A model generated the notes under the pieces. The model searched no databases and had not been told where the DNA came from. It saw only the letters and a program-made list of their open reading frames with translations. Positions 24,017 through 33,951 of a DNA stretch of 64,000 bases are shown here, piece after piece. Origin of the DNA: Bog-159 sp963738375 (GTDB lineage Bacteria > Acidobacteriota > Terriglobia > Bryobacterales > Bryobacteraceae); contig CAVTWL010000005.1 in the NCBI GenBank assembly GCA_963738375.1, positions 372,001-436,000 of the forward strand. The letters run 5' to 3'. The number at the start of each line of letters is the position of its first letter. The first letter of the stretch is position 1. The position numbers and the translations under genes were made by a program.

Positions 24017-26988
24017 GGTGCGCCCTTCAGCTTGCCGCCTTCGCCTGCCTGGTGGCTTCCGCGCCGGCGTCCGAATATCGCGGGCAGGTGACCTTCGACG
24101 GGATACCGGTACCGGGCGCGACGGTAACAGCCACGGCGCCTGCCAAGAAGTTCGCTGCAATTACCGATCTTGCGGGAAGCTATACATTTCCCGATTTGGC
24201 GGACGGGGCCTGGTCTATCGAAGTTCAGATGATGGGCTTCGCGCCGATTAGACGGGAAGTGAATGTCGCGACTGGTGCGCTGCCCGCCAAATGGGAATTG
24301 GAGATGCTAGCCGCCGGCGAAATTAAGGCGGCACTCGAGACTGCGCCTCCGCCCGCAGGCGTCGTACAAAGCCCGCGGGCAGACACCCGCAAGCCTGTCC
24401 CCCCAAAGGAGACAGCCGACGACGACCTGAGCCAACGCGCTGCCGACGGACTTCTCATTAACGGCAGCATGCGGAATGGCGCTGCCTCGCCCTTCGCCCA
24501 ACTGGCCGCGTTCGGCAACAGCCGCAGCGGCTCGAAAGGCCTGTACAACGGCGGCATCGGCATCATCCTCGACAACTCCGCCGTGGACGCGCGGCCCTTT
24601 TCGCTCACCGGCCAGGACTTGCCCAAGTCCTCCTACAACCGGCTGACCGGCGTCGCGGCCGTGGGCGGTCCGATCCTCATTCCGCGCCTTTTCAAACGGC
24701 CTCCGTTTTTCTTTGCGGCCTACCAGTGGACTCACAACAACAATTCAACGACGCTATCCGGGCTGATGCCGGCCGCCGCCGAGCGGAGCGGCGTTTTCTC
24801 AAACCCCGTCATCGACCCATCATCCGGCGCACCGTTTCCCGGCAATGCCATCCCGCGGAATCGCATGGCAGCGCAGGCCGTCGCTCTGCTGAGCTTCTAT
24901 CCCCTGCCAAATTTCAGCGGAAATCCTGGATACAACTACCAGATCCCCATTCTGAGCCCAACCCATCAGGATGCCCTGCAATCGCGCTGGAACAAATCGC
25001 TCGGCAATAAGGACCAGATCTACGGCCGGTTCGCGTTGCAAAGTACACGCTCCGATACGCCCAATGTGTTCGGCTTTCTCGATACCACCGATCTGCTGGG
25101 TATCAACACTAGTGCCAACGGGTCGCATCGCTTCAACCAGGGATGGTTCCTGAATTTCGGTTACCAGTTCAGCCGTCTGGCTACGGAAGTTACGCCATAC
25201 TTCGAGAATCGCGAAAACGTGTCCGGCAACGCCGGCATCTCAGGTAACGATCAAACACCCATGAACTGGGGACCGCCCAGCCTCACGTTCGCGAGCGGCA
25301 TCGCTGGTTTGTCCGACGGGCAAGGTTCGCATGACCGCAATCAAACCAGCGGCCTGTCGGCTTCCGCGCTGTGGAACCGCGCCTCGCACAATATTATGCT
25401 CGGCGCTGATTTCCGCCGCCAGGAGTTCAACTACCTTTCGCAGCAGGATGCGCGCGGCGAGTTCACGTTTACGGGCGCGGCCACCGGCTCCGACTTCGCC
25501 GATTTTCTATTGGGCGTTCCCGATACCAGTTCCATCGCCTTCGGCAACGCCGACAAATATTTGCGCGAGTCCGTCTACGACGCGTTTGCGAACGACGATT
25601 GGCGCGTTACCCCGGAACTGACAGTGAACGCCGGCGTGCGTTGGGAGTATGGAGCCCCCATCACCGAGCTTAATGATCGGCTGGTGAACCTGGATGTCGC
25701 GCCCGGCTTTGCCGCTGTGGCGCCCGTGGTGGCGGCGGATCCGATCGGCTCGCTCACCCGCGCCCGCTATCCGAATTCCCTGGTGCGCCCCGATAAACAT
25801 GGCTTCGCGCCGCGCGTGGGCATCGCCTGGCGCCCTATCTCCGGATCGTCAACGGTCATACGCGCCGGATACGGCGTTTACTACGACACGTCCGTTTACC
25901 AGACCATCGCCCTCCAGATGGCCCAGCAGCCTCCGCTATCGAAGAACTTCAGCGTGCCGAATAGCGCGGCCGATCCGCTGAGCCTGGCCAACGGGTTCAA
26001 CGCCTCGCCTGCTTCAGTGCCCAATACGTTTGCGGTCGATCCGAACTTTCGTGTGGGTTATGCGCAGAACTGGCAGATCGCCGTGCAGCGTGAACTGCCC
26101 GGCTCCATGCAGATCACAGGTACGTACCTCGGCATCAAAGGAACGCGCGGCCCGCAGGAGTTTCTGCCGAACACCTATCCCATCGGCGCGCCCAATGCGT
26201 GCCCGTCTTGTCCGGCGGGCTTCGCCTATCTCACGTCAGGCGGAAATTCCACACGTCAGGCCGGACAAATGCAGTTGCGGCGCCGGCTGCACAACGGCTT
26301 CACCGGCACCCTGCAGTACACTTTTTCTAAGTCGATTGACGACGACGCAGCCTTGGGCGGACAGGGTGCCATCACCACACCGCGAACCGCGGCAACGCAA
26401 TCCGCGGCAGCTTCCCCGCCTTCATTCGCCATCGCCCAGAATTGGCTCAACCTGCGAGCGGAGCGCGGGCTATCCACTTTCGACCAGCGTCATCTGCTGG
26501 GCCTGCAACTGCAATACACCACCGGAATGGGCACGGGCGGAGGCGCCCTCCTTAGCGGATGGAAAGGCGCACTCTTCAAGGAATGGACCTTCGCGAGTCA
26601 GGTCAGCGCCGGCAGCGGCCTGCCCGAGACCGCCGTCTATCTGGCCGCGGTGCCAGGTACCGGAGTCACCGGCACCATCCGGCCCGATTTCATCGGCGGA
26701 TCGCCGCTCAGCCTGGCATCCTACGCCGCGCCCACCGCCGGCCAGTGGGGCAGTGCCGGCCGCGATACCATTAGCGGCCCTGCCCAGTTCAGCTTAAACG
26801 CCTCACTCGGACGCATTTTCCGGGTGACCGACCGGTTGAACCTGGAAGCGCGCGTGGATTCCACCAATGCGCTGAATCATGTCACCTACACGAATTGGAA
26901 CACGGTCGTGAATAGCGCGCAGTTCGGCTTGCCGGCGGCCGCCAACGCGATGCGCACCTTGCAGACCACGCTGCGCCTGAGGTTTTAG
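24013..26988 (+). CDS. Oar-like TonB-dependent outer-membrane receptor
   Basis: A 991-residue protein. A signal peptide (LAAFACLVASAPASEY) leads to a carboxypeptidase-regulatory-like domain (~22-95, VTFDGIPVPGATVTATAPAKKFAAITDLAGSYTFPDLADG). The plug region (~135-225) is short and irregular, but contains GIGIILDNSAVDARPFSLTG and AAVGGPILIPRLFKRPPFFFAAYQW, the acidobacterial Oar signature. The remainder is an outer-membrane beta barrel with alternating aromatic strands, ending in an aromatic terminal residue (LRLRF), as needed for BAM recognition. No clear TonB box is visible. Oar-like receptors take up large or polymeric nutrients, but the substrate cannot be inferred. Confidence 0.9.
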   Translation: MRCALQLAAFACLVASAPASEYRGQVTFDGIPVPGATVTATAPAKKFAAITDLAGSYTFPDLADGAWSIEVQMMGFAPIRREVNVATGALPAKWELEMLAAGEIKAALETAPPPAGVVQSPRADTRKPVPPKETADDDLSQRAADGLLINGSMRNGAASPFAQLAAFGNSRSGSKGLYNGGIGIILDNSAVDARPFSLTGQDLPKSSYNRLTGVAAVGGPILIPRLFKRPPFFFAAYQWTHNNNSTTLSGLMPAAAERSGVFSNPVIDPSSGAPFPGNAIPRNRMAAQAVALLSFYPLPNFSGNPGYNYQIPILSPTHQDALQSRWNKSLGNKDQIYGRFALQSTRSDTPNVFGFLDTTDLLGINTSANGSHRFNQGWFLNFGYQFSRLATEVTPYFENRENVSGNAGISGNDQTPMNWGPPSLTFASGIAGLSDGQGSHDRNQTSGLSASALWNRASHNIMLGADFRRQEFNYLSQQDARGEFTFTGAATGSDFADFLLGVPDTSSIAFGNADKYLRESVYDAFANDDWRVTPELTVNAGVRWEYGAPITELNDRLVNLDVAPGFAAVAPVVAADPIGSLTRARYPNSLVRPDKHGFAPRVGIAWRPISGSSTVIRAGYGVYYDTSVYQTIALQMAQQPPLSKNFSVPNSAADPLSLANGFNASPASVPNTFAVDPNFRVGYAQNWQIAVQRELPGSMQITGTYLGIKGTRGPQEFLPNTYPIGAPNACPSCPAGFAYLTSGGNSTRQAGQMQLRRRLHNGFTGTLQYTFSKSIDDDAALGGQGAITTPRTAATQSAAASPPSFAIAQNWLNLRAERGLSTFDQRHLLGLQLQYTTGMGTGGGALLSGWKGALFKEWTFASQVSAGSGLPETAVYLAAVPGTGVTGTIRPDFIGGSPLSLASYAAPTAGQWGSAGRDTISGPAQFSLNASLGRIFRVTDRLNLEARVDSTNALNHVTYTNWNTVVNSAQFGLPAAANAMRTLQTTLRLRF

Positions 26989-26991
26989 CCC

Positions 26992-29088
26992 ATGCGTCAC
27001 GCTCTTGTCGCCATCTTCGCCGCGCTCGCGCTTAGTGCACAGCAGATTGGGCAGAATGCAGCGCCCGGCTCCGCGCCGCCCACGTTCAGCACCGGCACTC
27101 AGTTGGTGGTTGAGTCCGTGGTGGTCACCGACAAGAAAGGCGCGCCTGTGGACGGCTTAACCGCGAAGGACTTCACAGTTACCGAAAACGGCGTGGCGCA
27201 GGAGGTGCGTTTTTTCGAACACCAGAACCTGCCGCTGACGCCCGCTCCCCCAGTCGCCCGGTCCGCTCCGGAGCACATCCACATTTACGATAAGCTGGGC
27301 AAAACGAAAATCGCCGCCGAGACTTCCGGCACGGCGAGGTACAAAGATCGCCGTCTGCTGGCTCTTTATTTCGATATGACCGCCATGCCGCCCGGCGATC
27401 AGGCGCGCGCGCTTTCGGCGGCGCTAGAAGTTCATCCGCACCCAGATCACCTCGGCCGATCTGCTGGCCATCCTGCGTTACTCGGGCGGCGCGGTGGAAG
27501 TCCTGCAGGATTTCACGGGCGATCGCGACCGCCTGCTCAGCATCCTCGAAACCATGATCGTCGGCGAAGGCCAGGGCATGGATTATTCCACCGGCGATGC
27601 CAGCACCGCCGATACCGGCGCGGCCTTCGGCCAGGATGACAGTGAGTTCAACATCTTCAATACCGATCGCCAGCTATCTGCCTTGCAGACTGCCGCCAAT
27701 ATGCTCGGCCAACTCAGCGAAAAGAAGTCGCTCATCTACTTCGCCAGCGGTTTACGGCTGAACGGCCTGAACAATCAGGCGCAATTGCATGCCACCGTCA
27801 ACGCCGCCATTCGCGCCGGGGTATCGTTTTGGCCGATTGACGCGCGCGGGCTGGTGGCGGAGGCGCCCTTGGGCGATGCCACCGTGGGCTCGCCCGGCAA
27901 TAGCGGAATGTATTCCGGCGCGGCGGCCCTCGCCGTCACCACGAATCTCCAACAGTCGCAGGATACGCTCTACGCGCTGGCGTCGGACACAGGCGGCAAA
28001 GCCCTGCTCGATTACAACGACCTGGCCAAGGGAATCGTCAACAAGCGGCCGCGGCCGTCACCAGCTATTACATCCTCGGCTATTACACATCCAACACCGC
28101 GCAAGATGGCAAATTCCGCCGCATCAAGATCAGCCTCAATGCGACCCTCTCCGCCAACCTCGATTATCGCCAGGGCTACTTTGCCGGCAAAGTGTTTGCG
28201 AAATTCACCGCCGCCGACAAAGAGCGGCAGTTGGAAGACGCGCTAATGTTGCCCGATCCCATCACCGAACTGACCATCGCCATGGAGATCGACTATTTTC
28301 AGTTGAATCGCGCCGAATACTTCGTTCCCATCGTGGTCAAGATTCCGGGGCGCGAACTGGCGCTGGCGAAACGTGGGGGCGCCGAACGCACGCTCATCGA
28401 TTTTGTCGGAGAAATCAAGGACAACTATGGCTCCACCATCACCAACGTGCGTGACAAAGTGGATGTCAGGCTCAGCGAGGCGACCGCGGCCGAGTTGGCG
28501 CGCCGGCCGATCGAGTACGACGCCGGTTTCACCCTGCTTCCCGGCAAATACACCATCAAGTTTCTGGCGCGCGATGCGGAAACAGGCCGCATCGGCACCT
28601 ACCAGACGAGCTTCGTCATTCCCAATCTAAACAAAGAAGAGAAGCTCATCCCCATCAGTTCCGTCGTCCTCAGCAGCCAGCGGGTCGACCTGAAGGACGC
28701 CATCTACAACGCGGTGAAAGGCAAGGAAAGGAGCGAGACCGCCAACCCGCTGGTTTCCAACGGACAGAAACTGATCCCCAGCGTCACCCGGGTCTTCAGT
28801 AAAGCGCGCGATATGTACGTCTACCTGCAAGCCTATCAACCCTATTCGGCCGCGGACCAGCCATTCGTCGCTTTCGTCAGTCTGTACAATGGCCAAACGA
28901 AGGCCTGGGAATCTCAGCCTGTCGAAGTGAGAAGCGCTTCCAACGACCGCCTGAAAACCACGCCGATCCAATTCAGTTTTTCGCTGGCAAGCCTGCCGCC
29001 GGGCAAATACGACTGTCAGGTAACCGTGCTCGATCCGTCGGCACGCAAGGTGGCATTCTGGCAGGCGCCAATCGTCCTCGCGCCATAA
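26992..29088 (+). pseudogene. VWFA-related secreted protein, interrupted by two frameshifts
   Basis: One VWFA-related gene is spread over three frames: 26992 to ~27430, ~27430 to ~28045 and ~28045 to 29088. The first part has a signal peptide and GTQLVVESVVVTDKKGAPVDGLTAKDFTV. At ~27430 the frame must change to continue as FIRTQITSADLLAILRYSGG; at ~28045 it must change back to read AVTSYYILGYYTSNTAQDG. The two changes are compensating, and the C-terminal third, a beta-rich domain, is intact. A missing base in the GC repeat at 28045 and a shortened A run at 27430 would explain both. Either the gene is decaying or the consensus has errors. It follows the receptor gene by three bases; full length would be about 700 residues. 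Confidence 0.8.
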
Positions 29089-29142
29089 CAGATACATCCA
29101 TCTGAAAGTCCGCTACAATATGAATCGTCTAAACAACGCCGT

Positions 29143-30693
29143 ATGGAATCGGTCATCAAAGAACGTCTGCGCGAACTCGACCGCGCCAAACAGCGCCTCT
29201 ATTTGGGCGGCGGCGCCGATCGTTTGGAAAAACAGCATAGCTCCGGCAAGCTATCCGCCCGCGAGCGCATCGCCCTGTTGCTCGACCGCAAATCGTTCCG
29301 CGAAACCGGCTTATTTGCCAAGCACAACGGCCGCCTGTTCGGCATGGACGGTAAAGATCTGCCGGCAGACGGAGCGGTCACGGGTCGAGGCCGCATCGAA
29401 GGCCGGTTGGTGCACGTCGCCAGTCAGGATTTTACGGTAGCGGGCGGTTCCGCGGGCGAAGTACACGCGGGCAAAATCGCGGAGACCATGACGTCGTCTT
29501 TGAAGACTGGCTCGCCCTTCATCTTCATCAACGATTCCGGCGGTGCGCGGGTTCAGGAAGGTGTAGGCAGCCTCGCCGGTTACGCGCGCATCTTCCATCA
29601 GAACGTCATGCTTTCGGGTGTCGTGCCCCAGATCTCTATGATCTGCGGCCCATGTGCGGGTGGTGCATCTTACAGCCCGGCGTTGACTGACTTCATTATC
29701 CAAACGCGCGACGCTCAGATGTTCATCACCGGTCCCGCGGTGATCAAACAGGTGACCGGAGAAATCGTGGCGCCGGAGGAACTGGGCGGCCCGAGAGCCC
29801 AGATGAACAAATCCGGCGTGGTTCATTTTGTCGCGGAAAACGATGTGGAAGCCGTGAAGATCTGCCAGCGGCTGCTGTCGTTTTTGCCGAACAACAACCT
29901 GGAAGAGCCGCCACGGCTGGACGCGGGCGGCACGCCCCGCGACGATGGCGATTTCAATGACATCGTTCCGGCCGATCCCAAAAGCGGCTACGACGTCAAG
30001 AAAATCATCGCGCGCCTGGTGGATCGCGGCGATTTCCTCGAAATACAAACCGATTTCGCGAAAAATCTCGTGGTCGGTTTCGGCAGGATTCGCGGGCGCT
30101 CGGTGGGCCTTGTGGCCAACCAGCCCGCCGTGCTGGCCGGCGCACTCGATATCGACGCTTCCGATAAAGGCGCCCGTTTCGTGCGCTTCTGCAACGCGTT
30201 CAATATTCCGCTCGTAACGCTGGTCGACATTCCAGGATTTCTGCCGGGCGTCAACCAGGAATACGGCGGCATCATTCGCCACGGCGCCAAGCTGTTGTTC
30301 GCTTATTCCGCATCCACCGTCCCCAAGATCACGGTGATTCTGCGCAAAGCTTATGGCGGGGGCTATATCGCCATGTGCTCGAAAGAACTCGGCGCGGACT
30401 GCACCCTGGCTTGGCCTTCGGCGGAGATTGCCGTGATGGGAGCGGAGGCAGCCGTCGAAGTGCTGTACCGTCGTGAGTTGGTGGCGGCGGCTGACAATGG
30501 TTCAAAACGGCGGGAACTGGTGCAGCAATTCTCGGATACGTTTGCCACGCCCTATGTCGCGGCGGGCCTGCGCCTGGTGGACGATGTCATTGAGCCGGCT
30601 GAAACTCGCGCCCAGGTGTCCGAAGCGCTGGAAGCACTTTCCACCAAACGCGATTGGCGTCCACAAAAGAAGCACGGCTTGATTCCGCTGTAG
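29143..30693 (+). CDS. Acyl-CoA carboxylase carboxyltransferase (beta) subunit
   Basis: A 516-residue biotin-dependent carboxyltransferase of the propionyl/methylcrotonyl-CoA type. The N-half crotonase domain contains VASQDFTVAGGSAGEVHAGKI, FINDSGGARVQEGVGSLAGY and ICGPCAGGASYSPALTDFI, which build the acyl-CoA oxyanion pocket. The C-half has VDIPGFLPGVNQEYGGIIRHGAKLLFAYS and KAYGGGYIAMCSKELGAD, where carboxybiotin binds. The enzyme transfers carboxylate from biotin to an acyl-CoA, giving for example methylmalonyl-CoA. A biotinyl protein follows after 12 bases, but no biotin carboxylase gene is nearby. A short TACAAT box at 29114-29119 may serve as -10. Which acyl-CoA is used cannot be decided here. 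Confidence 0.92.
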   Translation: MESVIKERLRELDRAKQRLYLGGGADRLEKQHSSGKLSARERIALLLDRKSFRETGLFAKHNGRLFGMDGKDLPADGAVTGRGRIEGRLVHVASQDFTVAGGSAGEVHAGKIAETMTSSLKTGSPFIFINDSGGARVQEGVGSLAGYARIFHQNVMLSGVVPQISMICGPCAGGASYSPALTDFIIQTRDAQMFITGPAVIKQVTGEIVAPEELGGPRAQMNKSGVVHFVAENDVEAVKICQRLLSFLPNNNLEEPPRLDAGGTPRDDGDFNDIVPADPKSGYDVKKIIARLVDRGDFLEIQTDFAKNLVVGFGRIRGRSVGLVANQPAVLAGALDIDASDKGARFVRFCNAFNIPLVTLVDIPGFLPGVNQEYGGIIRHGAKLLFAYSASTVPKITVILRKAYGGGYIAMCSKELGADCTLAWPSAEIAVMGAEAAVEVLYRRELVAAADNGSKRRELVQQFSDTFATPYVAAGLRLVDDVIEPAETRAQVSEALEALSTKRDWRPQKKHGLIPL

Positions 30694-30705
30694 AGAGCAA
30701 TCCCG

Positions 30706-31176
30706 ATGGCGACCAAAGACGAACGTTCGCTTGCTGCCGCGGCGGCTGCCGGTGCGGGCGGCGCTGTGCCGAGCCGTTGGGCGCAACAGGGGCGCGAAAC
30801 CGTCCAGGGCTCGCACAGCTTAGCCGCGTCCCTGGCGCGCTGGGGGCCGGCATTGGCCGAACCAAAACCTTGCCTGCCGGGTGACCCGGTGCAGGAAAGC
30901 GAGCCCCCCATCGCCGTCCCGGCCTCGGTAATCTGTGTTCGCCCACAAAAGCGATTGCCGGACGACCTGGTGTGCCGCAGTGCGATTGCCGGTTTAGTCG
31001 TAGCCGTTTTGGCCGCGCCAGGCGAACACATTGCCGCCCGGCAGCCGGTCCTGATTGTTGAAGCCATGAAGATGCGGAACGACGTGGGCCCGGAGGTGGA
31101 TGGGGTGCTGAAAGCGGTGTACGTCGCGCCGGGAGATGCCGTGAAGGCTGGACAAATTCTCTTTGAATTGGCCTGA
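30706..31176 (+). CDS. Biotin carboxyl carrier protein-like subunit
   Basis: A 156-residue protein whose C-terminal ~70 residues form a biotinyl-attachment domain: SAIAGLVVAVLAAPGEHIAA, then VEAMKMRNDVGPEVDG with the biotin-accepting Lys in the AMKM tetrapeptide, and a GDAVKAGQILFELA ending. The first ~85 residues are Ala/Pro-rich and do not resemble the N-terminal part of other small biotinyl subunits; I saw no alternative frame that does better. The gene follows the carboxyltransferase by 12 bases and must share a complex with it. It ends five bases before the convergent phage tail gene. Confidence 0.88.
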   Translation: MATKDERSLAAAAAAGAGGAVPSRWAQQGRETVQGSHSLAASLARWGPALAEPKPCLPGDPVQESEPPIAVPASVICVRPQKRLPDDLVCRSAIAGLVVAVLAAPGEHIAARQPVLIVEAMKMRNDVGPEVDGVLKAVYVAPGDAVKAGQILFELA

Positions 31177-31181
31177 TATTC

Positions 31182-33938
31182 CTACGCCCCCAAAAACAGT
31201 CCAACGCCGCGCCAAGGCAACAGCGGCAGGTTATATCCGATCAGGCAGAATTGGTCGAGCGCAAAAAGAACGACCGAACCCAGTTGCGAACCTTGCGCCA
31301 GGCGAGTCTCTTTCAGCCAGGGCGTCGTATAATTTCCGATTCCCACCAGGTGTGCGCTGTTTGCCGGCGTGAATCCCCGCGCAACCGGCAGTTCAATGGA
31401 CGTCTCAGCCGCGTTGAGATCGTAGTTGCCCGTATAGGTGAAGTTTTCAGTCTTGAAGCAATCGATATTGGCCGGTGACCACTGTGCCGGCAGGTTCATG
31501 ACACTCGTGAGCGGCGCGTCGTTGGTGTCGGGCGGGTACAGCACCTCGAACTGCGCGTCCACATAGGTCTGCCGCACGAAGGCCATGATCGAGGCAGTGT
31601 ATTGTCCGATCAGTCCGGGCAAAAAGGCAGCCTCCTGCGGATACGCCGCCGGATCGTCGCTGGGTTCCATAAATACATGCATGGGCCGCCCATATTGCGC
31701 TTGAAATGTAGACGCCGTGTACGCGTCATAAAAAGGCATACCGCCGTTGGCCAGAGGTGTCCAATTGCCATTCGCGGGATCGGTGGGGGGGCAGAAGTAC
31801 CACCATTGCACTTCGCCGAATTGCAAATACGGCGAGACGCCGGCCGCGCTCATCACGTTCGCCATATCCAGGTACACTTGTTGCCAGAACGCCAGGCTGG
31901 TCGGCGAGAAGTTCGTTTGCAGTGCCGGTGTATTTACGTGGCACGCGCTGCCATCCGGATACCTTTGCGCCATGCCCGCTTGCAGTGACGGATCGCCGTT
32001 CCCCAACTCCGTGCTGAACGAAGCGGTTACTGGAATCCCGTACCCATCCAGCGCGGTATAGAAACTCTGGCTCCAATCGCGCGCGGCGCGGTTGACACGC
32101 GGCATCGCGGACAAGTCCGTAAGCCATGTGCCGTCCACTCCGCCTGCCAGGCCGCCGCTCGTGAGGATCTGCAGAGTGGTGCTTCCGCCCACGTCCCAGG
32201 ATAAGCTGAGCCCGTTGCCGCTGGTTCCCATCAGTCGCGATACGATCGTGAGTACTCCGGCGTTCGCTTGCGCCCAAACACCCGTGGATCCTTCGTTAAT
32301 TTGCAGAGCGAATGCCTGTGCCAGGCTGGCCGGGGTGTCGCCGATCAGGTTGGCATGGGTGAATATCGTAGGCCCAAGCCAGATCTTGGTAGTGTCTCCG
32401 AATTGCGATATGCCCGAGAATGTGAACGTGCCCGATGCATACTGCTGACCTACGCACACGATTTCATAGAACCAAAGCGCGCCCGCATAATGGTTGGCTC
32501 GCCCTGTGAACCCCAGTGTGTCAATCAGCCACGCGGTCCGCTCGGGCGCCAGGGCCTGCGAATGTAGCGTATCCCAGTCCGTCGCCAGGGTCGTCTGCCG
32601 GTCCCGCATGAACGCCGGCAGGCCGCTCGCCGGGATGGCGATCTCCAGAAAATCAAAATAAAACGTAGACCCCGCGTCTCCCGCATGCGTAATGCTGACC
32701 GTATGCGCCGCGTTTCCGCTCAGTGTGCCCAAGTCCCAGCGCACCAGAATGTCTTCATCCGGCAGCCCCAGACCAAGCAATTGCGCCGGTTGTTCGTCCA
32801 CAACCACCGAAATCTGCGCGGCAGTGGCAAATCGCCTTGTGCCGAGCATCAGGTGGTGAGTTTGCGGCGATTGGTAGGTATAGCTGACGCTCGCACCCGG
32901 CGTGGCCGCGAAACCGATCGATCCACCGGAAAAATTTCCGATACTCTGAGTCCACGAGCCCGTGTATTCAATGTCCGTATCCGTATCTTCCACGCGCCAA
33001 CTTCCAGGCCCGGCCACCTGATAGCCAAGATTGCTACCGCTCACCGTCCAGTTTGAGATCACGCTGCAGAATTCAACGCGAGCGAAATCGCCGGGTTGCA
33101 ACGCCGCGGCCCATGTCCAGCGCATCTTTCGCACCGCGTTCATCGGTACCGCCACTGTCACGTCGTTGTCGTTCAAACCGCTGATCGAGCTGAAGTCCAG
33201 GTTCACCTGCCACTGATCTGGCGACGCACCGCCGCTTAATAACTGCGAACTCGGTTGCCAGATCTCCGTGGGAGGAATCGGCGTGGCGCTATAGACATTC
33301 CCATAAACGCCGATACGATTGCCGTTGGCGCCGCTACCGGGATCTATCAACTGCAGCGTGATCGAATCGCCGTTAGCCGTTGCGTGCATCGTTGGCGAAA
33401 AGTTATTAATGCTGGCCGCCATCGCCGTAGCGGCCGTTTCTAGGGTATCGACGCCATAAAGTTGATACGTGTAATGTTCCTGATCCCAGGCCAGCTCGAT
33501 ATAGTCCCCTCCTGTGGCGCTACCTTGTAGCGCAAATGTCGCACCTGCGGATACGTCGCTGCCCGCCACCGGCGCCGCATGCTCAAACAAGGGGATTCGG
33601 TAAACCTGCTCACCCGACCCCGGGTCCGCCCAAACGCGCAGGAACGGCCAAGCCACCGTCGCGTACAGCGTCGAATCAATCGGTATGCAGTTGGTGCGAG
33701 TTTCCTGATAGGAGAGTTGCAGTCCGCTCAGATTGCCATCGGGCAGGTTCCTCAGCGCCGGGTGTTCGAAAACATTGTCCCGGTTCCACTCGACGACCGC
33801 CCAGTCCGATTGCGACCGCCAGCTTCCCGAAACGGTGAATCCGTCAGGGCTAGTTGCGCTCAAAGCCGCAACCGCCGACGGCTGATAGAAATAACACTGC
33901 AGATCCTGGTTGGGAGTAAGCTTCTGAAGAGTAGTCAT
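31182..33938 (-). CDS. Large phage-tail-associated protein with glycosidase-like C-terminal domain
   Basis: A 918-residue protein, last of the phage operon. Residues ~1-330 are beta-rich, with motifs such as GGDYIELAWDQEHYTYQLYG and a repeated NNFSPTMHATANGDSITLQLIDPGSG-like element seen again near 555-620, suggesting duplicated tail-fibre domains. From ~630 on the sequence resembles a TIM-barrel glycoside hydrolase: FYTALDGYGIPVTASFSTELG, YLQFGEVQWWYF and NIDCFKTENFTY place Glu residues at strand ends as catalytic candidates, but I cannot name a GH family. The role is inferred as a tail tip or fibre that binds or cuts surface polysaccharide. Intact frame; starts 14 bases after the gene upstream. 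Related large proteins are present in other acidobacterial phage-like loci, from memory only. Confidence 0.7.
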   Translation of the reverse strand: MTTLQKLTPNQDLQCYFYQPSAVAALSATSPDGFTVSGSWRSQSDWAVVEWNRDNVFEHPALRNLPDGNLSGLQLSYQETRTNCIPIDSTLYATVAWPFLRVWADPGSGEQVYRIPLFEHAAPVAGSDVSAGATFALQGSATGGDYIELAWDQEHYTYQLYGVDTLETAATAMAASINNFSPTMHATANGDSITLQLIDPGSGANGNRIGVYGNVYSATPIPPTEIWQPSSQLLSGGASPDQWQVNLDFSSISGLNDNDVTVAVPMNAVRKMRWTWAAALQPGDFARVEFCSVISNWTVSGSNLGYQVAGPGSWRVEDTDTDIEYTGSWTQSIGNFSGGSIGFAATPGASVSYTYQSPQTHHLMLGTRRFATAAQISVVVDEQPAQLLGLGLPDEDILVRWDLGTLSGNAAHTVSITHAGDAGSTFYFDFLEIAIPASGLPAFMRDRQTTLATDWDTLHSQALAPERTAWLIDTLGFTGRANHYAGALWFYEIVCVGQQYASGTFTFSGISQFGDTTKIWLGPTIFTHANLIGDTPASLAQAFALQINEGSTGVWAQANAGVLTIVSRLMGTSGNGLSLSWDVGGSTTLQILTSGGLAGGVDGTWLTDLSAMPRVNRAARDWSQSFYTALDGYGIPVTASFSTELGNGDPSLQAGMAQRYPDGSACHVNTPALQTNFSPTSLAFWQQVYLDMANVMSAAGVSPYLQFGEVQWWYFCPPTDPANGNWTPLANGGMPFYDAYTASTFQAQYGRPMHVFMEPSDDPAAYPQEAAFLPGLIGQYTASIMAFVRQTYVDAQFEVLYPPDTNDAPLTSVMNLPAQWSPANIDCFKTENFTYTGNYDLNAAETSIELPVARGFTPANSAHLVGIGNYTTPWLKETRLAQGSQLGSVVLFALDQFCLIGYNLPLLPWRGVGLFLGA

Positions 33939-33951
33939 GGATCGCTCGCGG

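Noticed and set aside
26992..28250. Programmed frameshifting in the VWFA gene
   Set aside because: Neither shift site has a slippery heptamer in phase; short-repeat indels explain them better.
29311..30282. 323-codon minus-strand open frame
   Set aside because: Antisense to the carboxyltransferase gene, which is strongly conserved along the same stretch.
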